A DNA stretch of 64,000 bases from Sandaracinus sp. (GTDB lineage Bacteria; Myxococcota_A; Polyangia; Polyangiales; Houyiibacteriaceae): the NCBI GenBank assembly GCA_002699025.1, contig PABA01000050.1, positions 62,001-126,000 on the forward strand, read 5' to 3'. The first letter of the stretch is position 1, and every line of letters starts with the position of its first letter. A program made the position numbers and the translations under genes. Below are positions 16,811 through 27,400 of this stretch, in pieces. Below the pieces are notes generated by a model that saw nothing but the letters and a program-made list of their open reading frames with translations, ran no database searches and was not told where the DNA came from.

Positions 16811-19800
16811 ATGAGCAGCGCCGAACCCCAGTCGCCCAACCCAAGCTCCGTGCTCGAAGCCCTCGCTGGCGAGCGGCTGCTCGACATCTCGAGGACGTTC
16901 GGCATTCAAGTCGAAGGGGGGCGCGAGACCAAGGCGAGAATGGCCGAGCGCATCGGCCTCCAGCTCGAGGGTCGGCTCCCGACGGTGCTCCGGGAGTTGG
17001 GCCGTGATGAGCTCCGGGCGGTATGCCGGCGTCACGGCCTGGACGACGACAGCCGGAGTCGCAGCGAGCTTCAAGCCCGGCTGCTGGAAGCCGCCGGGAT
17101 GGATCCGAGCAAGTCGGTTCCGCCACCGCCCGAGCACCACCTCGACCAGCTCCCGCAGCCGGGTCAGGTGGTGCAGGCGCGCCATCGGCAGTGGCTGGTC
17201 GAGCGGGTGGATCCCGGCGGCGGCCATGATTCGGCCCGGCTTGGGCTCGTCTGCCTCGACGACGATGCGCCCGGGGAGGAGCTGGAGATCCTCTGGGATC
17301 TCGAGGTCGGGGCACGGGTGATCGACCCCGCCGCCGAGGGCCTCGACCCCCAGGGGTGCCTCGACCCGCCGGGCCACTTTGGCGCGTACCTCCACGCGTT
17401 GAAATGGAGCGCGGTGAGCGCGGCCGACGCGACACGGTTCCAGGCGCCGTTCCGTGCCGGCATCAAGCTCATGGCGCACCAGCTCACGCCGCTGATGAAG
17501 GCGCTGGAGCTGCCGCGCGCCAATCTCTTCATTGCTGACGACGTGGGCCTCGGGAAGACGATCGAGGCTGGCCTGGTCCTCCAGGAGCTAATTCTCCGAC
17601 AGCAGGCGGAGTTCGTCCTCGTGGCTTGCCCAGCGTCCATTTGCCTCCAGTGGCGGGATGAGATGCAGCGGCGTTTCGGCCTTCGCTTCGAGGTCATGAC
17701 CGCCAAGTTCGTGGCTTGGCGTCGACAGGAGCGCGGCTTCGGCGTCAACCCGTGGTCGACGCACAACCGCTTCATCGTCAGCCATCAGCTTCTTCGGCGA
17801 CCCGAGTATCGGGAACCGTTGCTCGCCCACCTCGGGCCGCGGGCGCGCAAGAGCTTGCTCATCCTCGATGAGGCGCACGTCGCGGCGCCGTCGAGTCGGA
17901 GCAAATACGCCGTCGACAGTGAAACCACGGATACGATCCGAGGGCTCTCACGCCGCTTCGACAACCGGCTCTTCCTCAGCGCGACGCCCCACAACGGCCA
18001 CTCGAACTCGTTCAGCGCCCTGCTCGAGATCCTTGACCCCGTCCGCTTCACCCGCGGAGTCCCCATCGAGGGCCCTGAGGAGCTTGCGCCGATCATGGTC
18101 CGGCGGCTCAAGCGGGATTTGCGCCATCTCGGGGTCGAGCGGTTCCCCCGACGCCTGCTGGTCCAGCTCGCCCTCGAGCACGATGGCGGCGGCTGGACGG
18201 CCACCGAGACGCGCTACGACTCGGAGACACGGGCGGAAGAGGTAGGCGATACCACGGAGATCGGCGGGGCAGAGCCCTTCGAGCTCCAGCTCGCGGAAAA
18301 GCTCGCCCGATACACGGAGCTTTGCGCGCCGCCGAAGCAGGGTCGCGGACGACTGAGCTTCATCCGACTCCAGCAGCGCCTGCTGTCGAGCCCCGAAGCG
18401 TTCTGTCGCAGCCTCGAAGGCCACGCCCAGGCCGTCATGGAGCGGGGCGGGCCCGTCCTACGCGACGCCACCACGCAAGCGAAGCTGAACCTGGAGGCCG
18501 ACCCGGACCTCCACGGGCTTGACGACGAGGCGGCCGAGGCCGAGGCGGCGCTGGAGCTCTCGAAGGACAGCGAGCGCCTGCCCACGCCAACGGAAGAGGC
18601 GCGTGGATTGCTCTCGGAGCTTCGGGCCATCGCGGAGAAGGCGCGACGGCGCCCCGACGCAAAGGTGCGTGCGCTGCTGGCCTGGATCCGGAAGCACCAG
18701 TGCCCCGCCGTCGGAGATGCTGACGGCGGCGACCGCAAGTGGACGGATCGCCGAGTCATCATCTTCACGGAATGGGGCGACACCAAGCGCTACCTCGTCG
18801 ACCTGCTCGGCCAGGCGGTCGCGCATACGGACCGAGGCGACGAGCGGATCCTGGTCTTTCACGGTGGGATGGGCGACGAGAGCCGTGACGAGGTTCAGCG
18901 AGCGTTCAACACGCCGCCGGACGAACATCCGGTCCGCATCCTGATCGCCACCGATGCGGCTCGGGAGGGCATCAACCTCCAGGCCCACTGCGCGGATCTC
19001 TTTCACTTCGACCTGCCGTGGAATCCAGCGCGCCTCGAGCAACGCAACGGCCGAATCGACCGGACGCTCCAGCAGGCCGAAGAGGTGCGCTGCCACTACT
19101 TCATTTTCCCGCAGCGCAGCGAGGACCGGGTCCTCGAGACGCTGGTGCGCAAGGTCGAGACCGTACAGCAGGAGCTCGGATCCCTCGGCGCCGTGCTCCT
19201 CCGCGGCATGGAGAAGACGCTCGAGCCGGGCATCGACGAGAGTACCCAGGAGCAGCTCGCGCTAATCGGACAGGACGCAAACACGGAGGTCGTCGATCGC
19301 GAGCTCGAGTCGCAGCGAAAGGAGCTCGCGAAGCTGGAGGCGGAGCGATCCAAGGCGGCCCGTCGACTCGAAGCGTCCTCCAGGGCGCTTCAGGTGCACC
19401 CCGAGTCGCTAAGGGGCGTCGTGGAGGTCGGGCTCCGCATGGCAGGCGCGGACGGCCTCATCGAGGGCGAGCCCACCCGCGAGGGGCACCCCACCTTCTC
19501 GATGCCGGAGTTGGACCGCTCCTGGGACCGAACGCTCGACAGCCTCCGGCCGCCGAGAGGCCGCGATGAGCGCTTCTGGGAGTGGCGCCAGCGGGAGCCG
19601 CGCCCGGTGACCTTCGAGCCTCTCGCGCGGTTGACCACAGACACCGAGCAGCTGCACCTGGCGCACCCGGTCGTGAAGCGCATCCTCGACCGCTTCCTCG
19701 CGCAGGGGTTCAGCGCCCACGACCTGAGTCGGGTCGCCGCCGTGGTGGCCCCGAGTGAGAGTGTCATTCGAGTGGTGGCCTACGCCCGACTCAGCCTGTT

Positions 19801-20374
19801 CGGGCCCGGTGCGGCACGGCTCCACGACGAGATCATCGCCGTGCCAGCTCCCTGGTCGGGCAACGAGGCTGGGGTCGAGCCTTACAAGGATGCCGCCACG
19901 GCTCAGCGGGCCATCGAGACCACCGAACGCCTTCTCGCGCTCGACGCGAAGCCGCCCGGCAAGGCGATCCAGGCGAAGATCGCGGAGCGGGCCGCGGCGC
20001 TCTACTCGGATCTCTGGCCCGCGCTCGAAGACGAAGCGGACGCCCGCGCCGTGGCCGCCAAGAACGGGCTCACCCAACGCGCTCGGCGGGAGGCCGACGA
20101 GCTTCGTGGTCTTCTGCGACGGCAGAAGCGGGCCATCGAGAAGCAAGCGAACATCGTGGCGCAGATGGAGCTCTTCGCCCGGGCGGAGACCAAGGTCGAT
20201 AGGGAGCAGCAGCGTCAGCTCAAGCTCGACCACGAGCACATGAAGGCGCGTTACGAAGCGATCGACGCCGAGCTGGAGACCGAACCCAGGGCCATCGAAG
20301 AGCTCTACGAGGTCCGCATGACCCGGCTGTCGCCGGTCGGTCTCGCGGTGAGCTGGCCGGAGGCCATGACGTGA
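16811..20374 (+). CDS. drmD: DISARM class 1 SNF2-like helicase DrmD
   Basis: A 1187-residue SNF2-family DNA translocase, the signature gene of class 1 DISARM anti-phage systems. The N-terminal 190 residues are specific to the family. The helicase core has motif I ADDVGLGKTIEAG (about 241), the DEAH box LLILDEAHVAAP (about 350), the SATPHNGHS motif III, and motifs V/VI ATDAAREGINLQ and QRNGRIDR (about 743). A long charged coiled-coil segment (about 840-880 and 1070-1130) follows. The protein is presumed to move along incoming DNA and act with the methylase. Its stop overlaps the next start (GTGA), so it is the first gene of a coupled operon. Codon use is less G/C-biased than in the flanking genes, suggesting horizontal origin. 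Confidence 0.93.
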   Translation: MSSAEPQSPNPSSVLEALAGERLLDISRTFGIQVEGGRETKARMAERIGLQLEGRLPTVLRELGRDELRAVCRRHGLDDDSRSRSELQARLLEAAGMDPSKSVPPPPEHHLDQLPQPGQVVQARHRQWLVERVDPGGGHDSARLGLVCLDDDAPGEELEILWDLEVGARVIDPAAEGLDPQGCLDPPGHFGAYLHALKWSAVSAADATRFQAPFRAGIKLMAHQLTPLMKALELPRANLFIADDVGLGKTIEAGLVLQELILRQQAEFVLVACPASICLQWRDEMQRRFGLRFEVMTAKFVAWRRQERGFGVNPWSTHNRFIVSHQLLRRPEYREPLLAHLGPRARKSLLILDEAHVAAPSSRSKYAVDSETTDTIRGLSRRFDNRLFLSATPHNGHSNSFSALLEILDPVRFTRGVPIEGPEELAPIMVRRLKRDLRHLGVERFPRRLLVQLALEHDGGGWTATETRYDSETRAEEVGDTTEIGGAEPFELQLAEKLARYTELCAPPKQGRGRLSFIRLQQRLLSSPEAFCRSLEGHAQAVMERGGPVLRDATTQAKLNLEADPDLHGLDDEAAEAEAALELSKDSERLPTPTEEARGLLSELRAIAEKARRRPDAKVRALLAWIRKHQCPAVGDADGGDRKWTDRRVIIFTEWGDTKRYLVDLLGQAVAHTDRGDERILVFHGGMGDESRDEVQRAFNTPPDEHPVRILIATDAAREGINLQAHCADLFHFDLPWNPARLEQRNGRIDRTLQQAEEVRCHYFIFPQRSEDRVLETLVRKVETVQQELGSLGAVLLRGMEKTLEPGIDESTQEQLALIGQDANTEVVDRELESQRKELAKLEAERSKAARRLEASSRALQVHPESLRGVVEVGLRMAGADGLIEGEPTREGHPTFSMPELDRSWDRTLDSLRPPRGRDERFWEWRQREPRPVTFEPLARLTTDTEQLHLAHPVVKRILDRFLAQGFSAHDLSRVAAVVAPSESVIRVVAYARLSLFGPGAARLHDEIIAVPAPWSGNEAGVEPYKDAATAQRAIETTERLLALDAKPPGKAIQAKIAERAAALYSDLWPALEDEADARAVAAKNGLTQRARREADELRGLLRRQKRAIEKQANIVAQMELFARAETKVDREQQRQLKLDHEHMKARYEAIDAELETEPRAIEELYEVRMTRLSPVGLAVSWPEAMT

Positions 20375-23300
20375 GCGATCAGGATCGACGCTTTCACGAA
20401 GAGTGGCTTGGTCTCGCCCAGCCCATCGAGGGCCTGGTGTTCTCGGTGCCGGCCCTGGCGGATGCGCAGATCGCGCCGAAGGTCCGCGCCTCGCTGACCG
20501 CGGAGCTGGAGGCGCACCTGGAGATGGCTCCGGCCCACGAGGCGGGCAAGGAAGCCGAGGCGCTGCGGGATGTCCGCGCCTTCTTCGAGACGTTCCTGGG
20601 ATACGACCGGCCCGGAATGCTCGTGGATCGCGAGGCGCTGCCCAGCGAGCTGTCGTTCTACGCGCCGGAGGGGCGCCAAGAGATTCGGCCGAGCTTCGCG
20701 ATCGGCCGAGGACCGTTCCAGGGCGACGATGACGACCCGTTCGCCGCGTTCGACGACGCGCCTCAGAAAGCGACTGAGGCGGGCACAGAGCCGGCCGATT
20801 CCTCGGCCTTCATCGCGGTCGTGTGGGACCTCAGCTCCGATGCCCCGGAGTCGGCGACGCGCATCGACCTGGACAAGCCCGAGACCGAGACCGGACCGTG
20901 GCGCTACCCCCCGACCGCCAAGTTGGAGCGCTTCCTTCGGCACACCGGCGTGCCCATCGGTTTCCTGTCGAACCGGCGTGAGCTGCGTCTCATCTACGCG
21001 CCCCCTGGCGAGTCGAGCGCACACCTGACCTTCCGCTTCGACCAACTGGCCCAACGGGCGGGCCGACCTCTCGTCGCGGCTCTCGAGCTGATCTTCCGCG
21101 CGCAGCGAACCTACGAAGCAGCAGCCGACTACACCTTCGAGGGGCTGTTGCGCGAAAGCCGTCGCCGCCAGGCCGACGTCACCAAGGAGCTCGCCGAACA
21201 GGTCAAAGAGGCGGTGGAGATTTTGCTCGAAGGTTTCGAGCACGCGGCCGCTCGTGATTGCGTAGGCGAGCGGGTCGACTGGCTCCGCGCCGCCTTGGAT
21301 GAGCCGGACGACCACTTCTACCAGGGCCTTCTGAGTGTCGTTCTCCGGCTGGTGTTCATCCTCTACGCGGAGGACCAGAGCCTGGTCCCCGTCCATCACC
21401 CGACCTACGCGAAGCACCTGAGCGTGCTCGACTTGTACGAGCGCCTCGCGGACGACGCAGGCGCGCATCCGGAGTCCATGCACCAGCGCTTCGGCGCCTA
21501 CGGCCGGCTCATCGCGCTCTTCCGCGCCGTCTTCCTCGGGGTCACCCACACCTCGCCAGAGGGCGAAGAGCTTCGGCTTCCGCCGCGGCGAGGCAAGCTC
21601 TTCGACCCCAGCGCCTTCCCCTTCCTCGAAGGAGGCTTGCCTGACTGGACGGCTGCGATCGTCCTTCCCGAGCAGCGCGCGGCCGTCCAACTTCCCAGCA
21701 TCGACGACGACACCGTCTATCGCGTGCTGCACCGCCTCATCGTCTTCGAGGGACAGCGCCTGAGCTATCGCTCCCTCGACGTCGAGCAGATCGGTGCGGT
21801 CTACGAGTCCCTGATGGGCTTCCACGTCGTGCGGGTCGGGAGCCCGGCCGTGCGCCTCGGGAAGAACCGGGTATGGGCCGAGAGCGAGGCGCTCAGGGCG
21901 ATGAAGCCTCGGGATCGGAAGCGCTTCTGGAAGGACGTCTGCGGCCTGAGCACGGGCGCTCGAAAGAAGGCCGAGAAGGCGGTGAAGGAGGCCGAAGATG
22001 TGGCGAGTGCGGCCGAGACGCTCGCCGAGCTGGCGCCGGGTAAGAAGGCGGTTCGTGCGCGACATCGCGCCGCCGCAGGGCGGCTCGTGCTCCAGCCCGG
22101 GGAAGAGCGGCGCCGCACCGGCAGTCACTACACCCCGCGCTGGCTCAGCGAGAAGGTCGTCCGGCGCACGCTCGAACCCATCCTCGCCTGCCTCGGCGAA
22201 GACCGAACCGCCGAGCAGATCCTGGAGCTCAAGATTTGCGACCCCGCCATGGGCTCCGGCGCCTTCCTCGTCGCCGCATGCCGCCTGCTCGCCGAGGAGG
22301 TGGTGGCCGCCTGGGACCGCGCTGGAGAGACCGCAGCGCTCACCGAGGAGCACGGCGACGCGCTCCTGCACGCGCGGCGGCTCGTCGCGCAGCGCTGCCT
22401 CTACGGTGTCGACAAGAACGCCGCCGCGGTCGAGCTGGCGAAGCTCTCACTCTGGCTGGTCACGCTGTCGAAGGAGCTGCCATTCACGTTCGTCGACCAC
22501 GCCCTTCGGCACGGCGACTCGCTGGTCGGACTCGACCTCGAGCAGATCCGCAGCTTCCACTGGGAGCCGAAGGAGCAGGTCGAGACGTGCCGTGCTGCGT
22601 TGAATGACGCCCTCGAACAAGCCCTCGACCACCGAGCGCAGATTCTCGCGCTCGCCGACAAGGAAGACCCCGTCTCGCAGCGAGAGAAGCAGCGGCTGTT
22701 GGAGTACGCGGAGCAGGCGAACGAGCGAATCAGGATGATCGCCGACGTGTGCGTCGGGGCCTTCTTCGCCGAGGAGAAGGCCAAGGCGCGGCAGAGGGAG
22801 CGGGACCGGCGGCTGGAGCTCGTGCGGCGCTTCTTGGCGGGGGAGGAGGAGGTTCGGGACGAGCTGGAGGTGCTGGCCGCTCAGATCCGCGGGCGGCACG
22901 CGCCGTTCCACTGGCACCTCGAGTTCCCCGAGGTGTTCTATCAGGAGCGGCCGGACCCGCTCGAGGCCGGCAACGTGAACCGTGCGGCCTACATGGAGGC
23001 GTTCGTCGGGAACCCGCCCTTCATGGGCTCGCCCCAGATCGCTCGGCGGCTCGGGCCGGCCTACCGCGAGTGGACCTTCGCCCTCCACCATGGAGCTACC
23101 GGCCAAGCCGACCTGGTTGCGCACTTCTTCCTGCGGGCAGCCGGGCTGCTCGGCCCGCATGGCGCGCTGGGGCTCATCGCAACGAACACGATCGCCCAGG
23201 GCGATACGCGCACCACCGGGCTCCAGACACTCGTCGGCCGAGGCTTCGATATCTACGACGCGACCGTATCGATGGCGTGGCCTGGCGCCGCCGCGGTCAC

Positions 23301-24468
23301 AGTCTCGGTTGCCCATCTCGTTGTGGGTGCTCCCGTTGCCGCGATTAGCGAACGACGGCTCAACGACTTGAGCGTGCCGACGATCAACAGCCGGCTGCGC
23401 GGAAAACCCGAGCGTGCGGATGCCGCGACGCTGATGCGGAACGCCCCGTGGAGCAAGCAAGGACACGTGGTGGTCGGAATGGGCTTCACGCTGACGCCCG
23501 AAGAGCGTGACGCGCTGGTCGCGAAGGACGCGCGCAACGCGGCGAGGATCTTCCCGTACCTCGGCGGACAAGAGGTGAACACCAGCCCGACGCAGAGCTT
23601 CGACCGCTACGTGATCAGCTTCGGCCAGATGGCGCTCGAACACGCCGAGCGCTGGCCCGACCTGATCGCGATCCTGCGGGAGAAAGTGAAGCCCGAGCGC
23701 GACAAGGTAAACCGCAAGGCGCACCGCGAGCGATGGTGGCGCTTCGGAGATTTCCGCACGGGACTCCAGCAGGCCATCGCGCCGCTCGACCGTTGCCTCG
23801 TCGCGGCGATCGTTAGCAAGCACTTGATGTTCTCGTTCCAGCCGACCGACCGCATTTTCTCGCACAAGCTGTATGCTTTTCCGCTCGACGCCTTCACGGC
23901 GTTCGCAGTCCTGAGCTCGCGCGTTCATGAGCCTTGGGCTTGGCTCCTGTCCTCGACGATGCGCAACGCGGGAATCAACTACTCCGCAAGCGACTGCTTC
24001 GAGACCTTCCCGTTCCCCCAACCAGATCCTCGGGCCGTCATTGGCTCCCTCGAGACCATCGGCGAGCAGCTCTACGAGACACGCGCGGCCTTCATGCTCG
24101 ACACCGACCAGGGACTCACCAAGACCTACAACGCGCTCAAGGACCCCGAGAATCACGAGCCTCGCGTCCTCGAGCTCCGCCGCCTCCACGAGGAGATGGA
24201 CCGAGCCGTCCTCGACGCCTACGGCTGGTCCGACATCGAGGTCCCGCCGTTCTGCCCAAAGACGGACGCGGACCGCGCGGCGCTCCAGGAGTTCGAGGAC
24301 GAGGTCATCGACCGCCTCTACGTGCTCAACGCCGAACGAGCGAAGGAAGAGGAGCGGCTCGGGCTGCGCAAGAAGAAGGGCAGCAAGAAGAGGCGGTCGA
24401 AGAAGAAGGCCGTCAGTCGGTCGCGCAAGGGCTCGTCCGATGGAGATGAGCAGGGGACGTTGTTCTGA
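20371..24468 (+). CDS. drmMI: DISARM class 1 adenine-specific DNA methyltransferase DrmMI
   Basis: A 1365-residue N6-adenine methylase of the Eco57I/type IIG-like group. The SAM-binding motif I is DPAMGSGAFLVAACRLL (about residue 623) and the catalytic motif IV is NPPF (about 880, VGNPPFMGSPQ). A large N-terminal region (about 1-590) and a C-terminal target-recognition-like region flank the catalytic core, and the C-terminus ends in a Lys/Arg-rich tail (KKKGSKKRRSKKK). In DISARM it marks self DNA. It starts with GTG at 20371, overlapping the drmD stop by 4 bases, and ends 3 bases before drmA. The target site cannot be told from sequence. No PD-(D/E)xK nuclease motif is evident in the N-terminus, unlike true type IIG enzymes. 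Confidence 0.93.
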   Translation: MSDQDRRFHEEWLGLAQPIEGLVFSVPALADAQIAPKVRASLTAELEAHLEMAPAHEAGKEAEALRDVRAFFETFLGYDRPGMLVDREALPSELSFYAPEGRQEIRPSFAIGRGPFQGDDDDPFAAFDDAPQKATEAGTEPADSSAFIAVVWDLSSDAPESATRIDLDKPETETGPWRYPPTAKLERFLRHTGVPIGFLSNRRELRLIYAPPGESSAHLTFRFDQLAQRAGRPLVAALELIFRAQRTYEAAADYTFEGLLRESRRRQADVTKELAEQVKEAVEILLEGFEHAAARDCVGERVDWLRAALDEPDDHFYQGLLSVVLRLVFILYAEDQSLVPVHHPTYAKHLSVLDLYERLADDAGAHPESMHQRFGAYGRLIALFRAVFLGVTHTSPEGEELRLPPRRGKLFDPSAFPFLEGGLPDWTAAIVLPEQRAAVQLPSIDDDTVYRVLHRLIVFEGQRLSYRSLDVEQIGAVYESLMGFHVVRVGSPAVRLGKNRVWAESEALRAMKPRDRKRFWKDVCGLSTGARKKAEKAVKEAEDVASAAETLAELAPGKKAVRARHRAAAGRLVLQPGEERRRTGSHYTPRWLSEKVVRRTLEPILACLGEDRTAEQILELKICDPAMGSGAFLVAACRLLAEEVVAAWDRAGETAALTEEHGDALLHARRLVAQRCLYGVDKNAAAVELAKLSLWLVTLSKELPFTFVDHALRHGDSLVGLDLEQIRSFHWEPKEQVETCRAALNDALEQALDHRAQILALADKEDPVSQREKQRLLEYAEQANERIRMIADVCVGAFFAEEKAKARQRERDRRLELVRRFLAGEEEVRDELEVLAAQIRGRHAPFHWHLEFPEVFYQERPDPLEAGNVNRAAYMEAFVGNPPFMGSPQIARRLGPAYREWTFALHHGATGQADLVAHFFLRAAGLLGPHGALGLIATNTIAQGDTRTTGLQTLVGRGFDIYDATVSMAWPGAAAVTVSVAHLVVGAPVAAISERRLNDLSVPTINSRLRGKPERADAATLMRNAPWSKQGHVVVGMGFTLTPEERDALVAKDARNAARIFPYLGGQEVNTSPTQSFDRYVISFGQMALEHAERWPDLIAILREKVKPERDKVNRKAHRERWWRFGDFRTGLQQAIAPLDRCLVAAIVSKHLMFSFQPTDRIFSHKLYAFPLDAFTAFAVLSSRVHEPWAWLLSSTMRNAGINYSASDCFETFPFPQPDPRAVIGSLETIGEQLYETRAAFMLDTDQGLTKTYNALKDPENHEPRVLELRRLHEEMDRAVLDAYGWSDIEVPPFCPKTDADRAALQEFEDEVIDRLYVLNAERAKEEERLGLRKKKGSKKRRSKKKAVSRSRKGSSDGDEQGTLF

Positions 24469-24471
24469 GCC

Positions 24472-27400
24472 ATGGCTGACCGCGAACGAGAGCTGGAGAT
24501 CCGCAAGCGCTTGGTCGAAGCGCTGCACGCCGACCTCATCGGCCCCTTCGTGCCGCCCGACCACCCGGCGGGTGGTGAAGAGATCCTGCCGCTGCCGCCC
24601 TCCCGCTGGTATCTGACCGGTTTCCTCGCGCCTCAGGGTGGGCGAGACCCGGACGTCGACGATGAGGAGTCACAACAAGGCGGCCTGGCCAGCGACAACG
24701 ACACGCAGGCCGAGGACGCGGGCGAGTCGGAGCCGGAGACCAAGCGACCGGTGCGCTTCCCCGCGTCGATGGGTCTGAGCGTGTTCTTGCCCCCGGGTGA
24801 GGGCGACCACCTGACCGTGGACGTCCGTTTCGCGGACTACGACAAGGTCGAGACCGCCGAGGACCACGAGGAGCGCAAGTCGTGGGGATGGAAGCGGGTG
24901 CCCCACCAGGAGTCCGGCATCGTGATTCCGCTCGACCGTGCCGCCCTGGAAGGCCGAGAGGGGATCCCCATCCCCAACACCAGTGGCCTTCGCTTCCGCG
25001 GGGAGCTTCGGACCACGGCGATCGATGGCCTGCCGGACGGCGCCCGGATGCTCAGTCTCTTCCTGGTCAACGAGCGGGAGGCGCTCGAGAAGGACCGGGA
25101 CCTCAACTTCATCTTCCAGGTGCAGTTCACCCTGCACTACGAGCCGGGGTTTCTCTCTCGCCCGAATCGGCGCGGCGAAGGCGCGGACGACGAGGACCAG
25201 CGGATCCTCGCGCTCAACTTCCGGGACAAGGTCGAGTGGGCCGTGGGCCACAACACCAGCGTCGAGCTGCCGGCCGCGGCAGACGACTGCAAGGTCCGGA
25301 GCCTCTCGACGACCCAGCTGCCGCAGTATGAAGTGCGGCGCGTCGACCACATCCCCTTCGATGGCAAGGAGGATCGCCCGTCGGTTCTCACCGAGATGGC
25401 GCCGCTCGCCAAGCTCGACGGGAAGGGCCTGGCGAACGGGCTGACGCCGCTCGTCGAGGCGTATACGAGCTGGATCCAAGGCCAGCGCGACATCTCGCTC
25501 GACCGCGACGAGCTCGAGAAGACGCGACACGAGCTGATGACGAAGGCGACCAAGGCGCGCGACCGGATGCGCGAGGGCATCGCTCTTCTCGAGACGGATG
25601 ACGAGGTGCGCGAGGCTTTCAATCTCGCGAACCAGGCGATGCACGTCGCGGCGCTCCAGGCGGACAAGAACCGGGAGGACCGCCGCTACAAGGACGGCAA
25701 ACAGCCGGGGTGGCGCCCCTTCCAGCTCGCTTTCATCCTGCTCAACCTCGCCTCGGTCGCCGACCCGTCTCACCCCGACCGGGGAATCGCCGACCTCATC
25801 TACTTTCCGACCGGCGGCGGAAAGACCGAGGCCTACCTCGGCCTGATCGCCTTCACGCTCGCGCTTCGCCGGCTGCGTGGGAAAAGCCGGCCTGACGAGG
25901 GACGCGGGGTGGCGGTCATCCTCCGCTACACCCTTCGGCTGCTCACCCTCGATCAGCTCGGCCGCGCCGCGACGTTGATGTGCGCCCTCGAAGAGATCCG
26001 CCGGCGCAAGCCCGAGCGACTGGGCAACACCAGGTTCTCCGTCGGTCTTTGGGTCGGTCGCGCCGCGACGGCGAATCGCCTGCGCGATGTCCATCGAGCG
26101 CTGCACGACTACACGCCCGGCCTCCAGAGCTCGCCGTTCCCGCTCACGACGTGCCCCTGGTGCGGGACCGATATCCGCATCCAGAACATCAAGCTCGTCG
26201 ACGACAAGGGCAAGCCGAGCAAGACGAAGTACGTTCGGGCGGTGGTCTACTGCGAAGGCAGCGGTTGCCTCTTCACCGAGGCCAAGCGGCCCGGGAGCGG
26301 CCTGCCGGTGCTCTTCGTGGACGAGCAGATCTACCAGGAGCTCCCGGACTTTGTCGTCGCCACCGTCGATAAGTACGCAATGGTTCCGTGGAGGGGCGAG
26401 GCGGGCATGCTCTTCGGCCGGGCGACCCACGTCGATGACCGCCGGGCCTACGGCGTCATGCACAAGGCGCCCGCGGGAGCGACCCCGGTGCCTGACGGCC
26501 TGTTGCCGCCGGAGCTGGTCGTGCAGGACGAGTTGCATCTCATCAGCGGGCCCCTCGGCACCATGGTCGGGCTCTACGAGGCCGCCGTCGATTACCTCTG
26601 CGAGCGCGTCGTCGAAGGACAGCGCCGCGAGCCGAAGGTTGTCTGTTCCACCGCGACCGTGCGACGTGCGCGGGATCAGATCCGGGCGCTCTTCGGGCGC
26701 AAGATGGCGATCTTCCCGCCGCGAGGCGTGAACGCTGGCGACAACTTCTTCGCGCGCGTCAAGACGGAGGACTGGGGGCGGCTTTACGTCGGCGTCGGCG
26801 CGCCGGGTCGCGCGCTGCGAGCCGTGTCCGTCCGGAGCTACGCGACGCTCTTGGCCGCCGGACAGAAGTATTTCGATCCCAAGGGCCCGGCGGAGCAGCC
26901 GGCCGACCCGTACATGACGCTCGTTGGCTACTTCAACAGCCTGCGCGAGCTCGGCGGGATGCGCCGCCTCGTGGAGGACGAGGTCCGCAACCGGGTGTCA
27001 CGCTTCGACGAAGGAAAGCGACCGCAGAACTACGTCGGTCCCCACCCATGGGCCGCCGACCGCAACCTCAAGATGCCGGCCGAGCTCACCTCACGCGAGA
27101 GCACCGAGCGCGTGAAGGATACGAAGAGCCGACTCGCAGCCCGGCGGGTGGTCGAAAAGCCGGAGCCACTCGACGTGGTCTTGGCCTCGAACATGATCTC
27201 CGTGGGGCTCGATGTGGATCGACTGGGCCTGATGGTGGTCACTGGCCAGCCCAAGACCACCAGCGAGTACATCCAGGCGACGAGCCGCGTGGGCCGTGCC
27301 TATCCCGGGCTGGTCGTGACGTGCCTCAACGTGTTCCGGCCCCGAGACCGCTCGCACTACGAGCGCTTCGTCTCCTACCACGAGAGCTTCTACCGGGACG

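Noticed and set aside
20305-24564. Long minus-strand frames opposite the DISARM methylase
   Set aside because: They are antisense to a gene with clear catalytic motifs; composition is that of a shadow frame.
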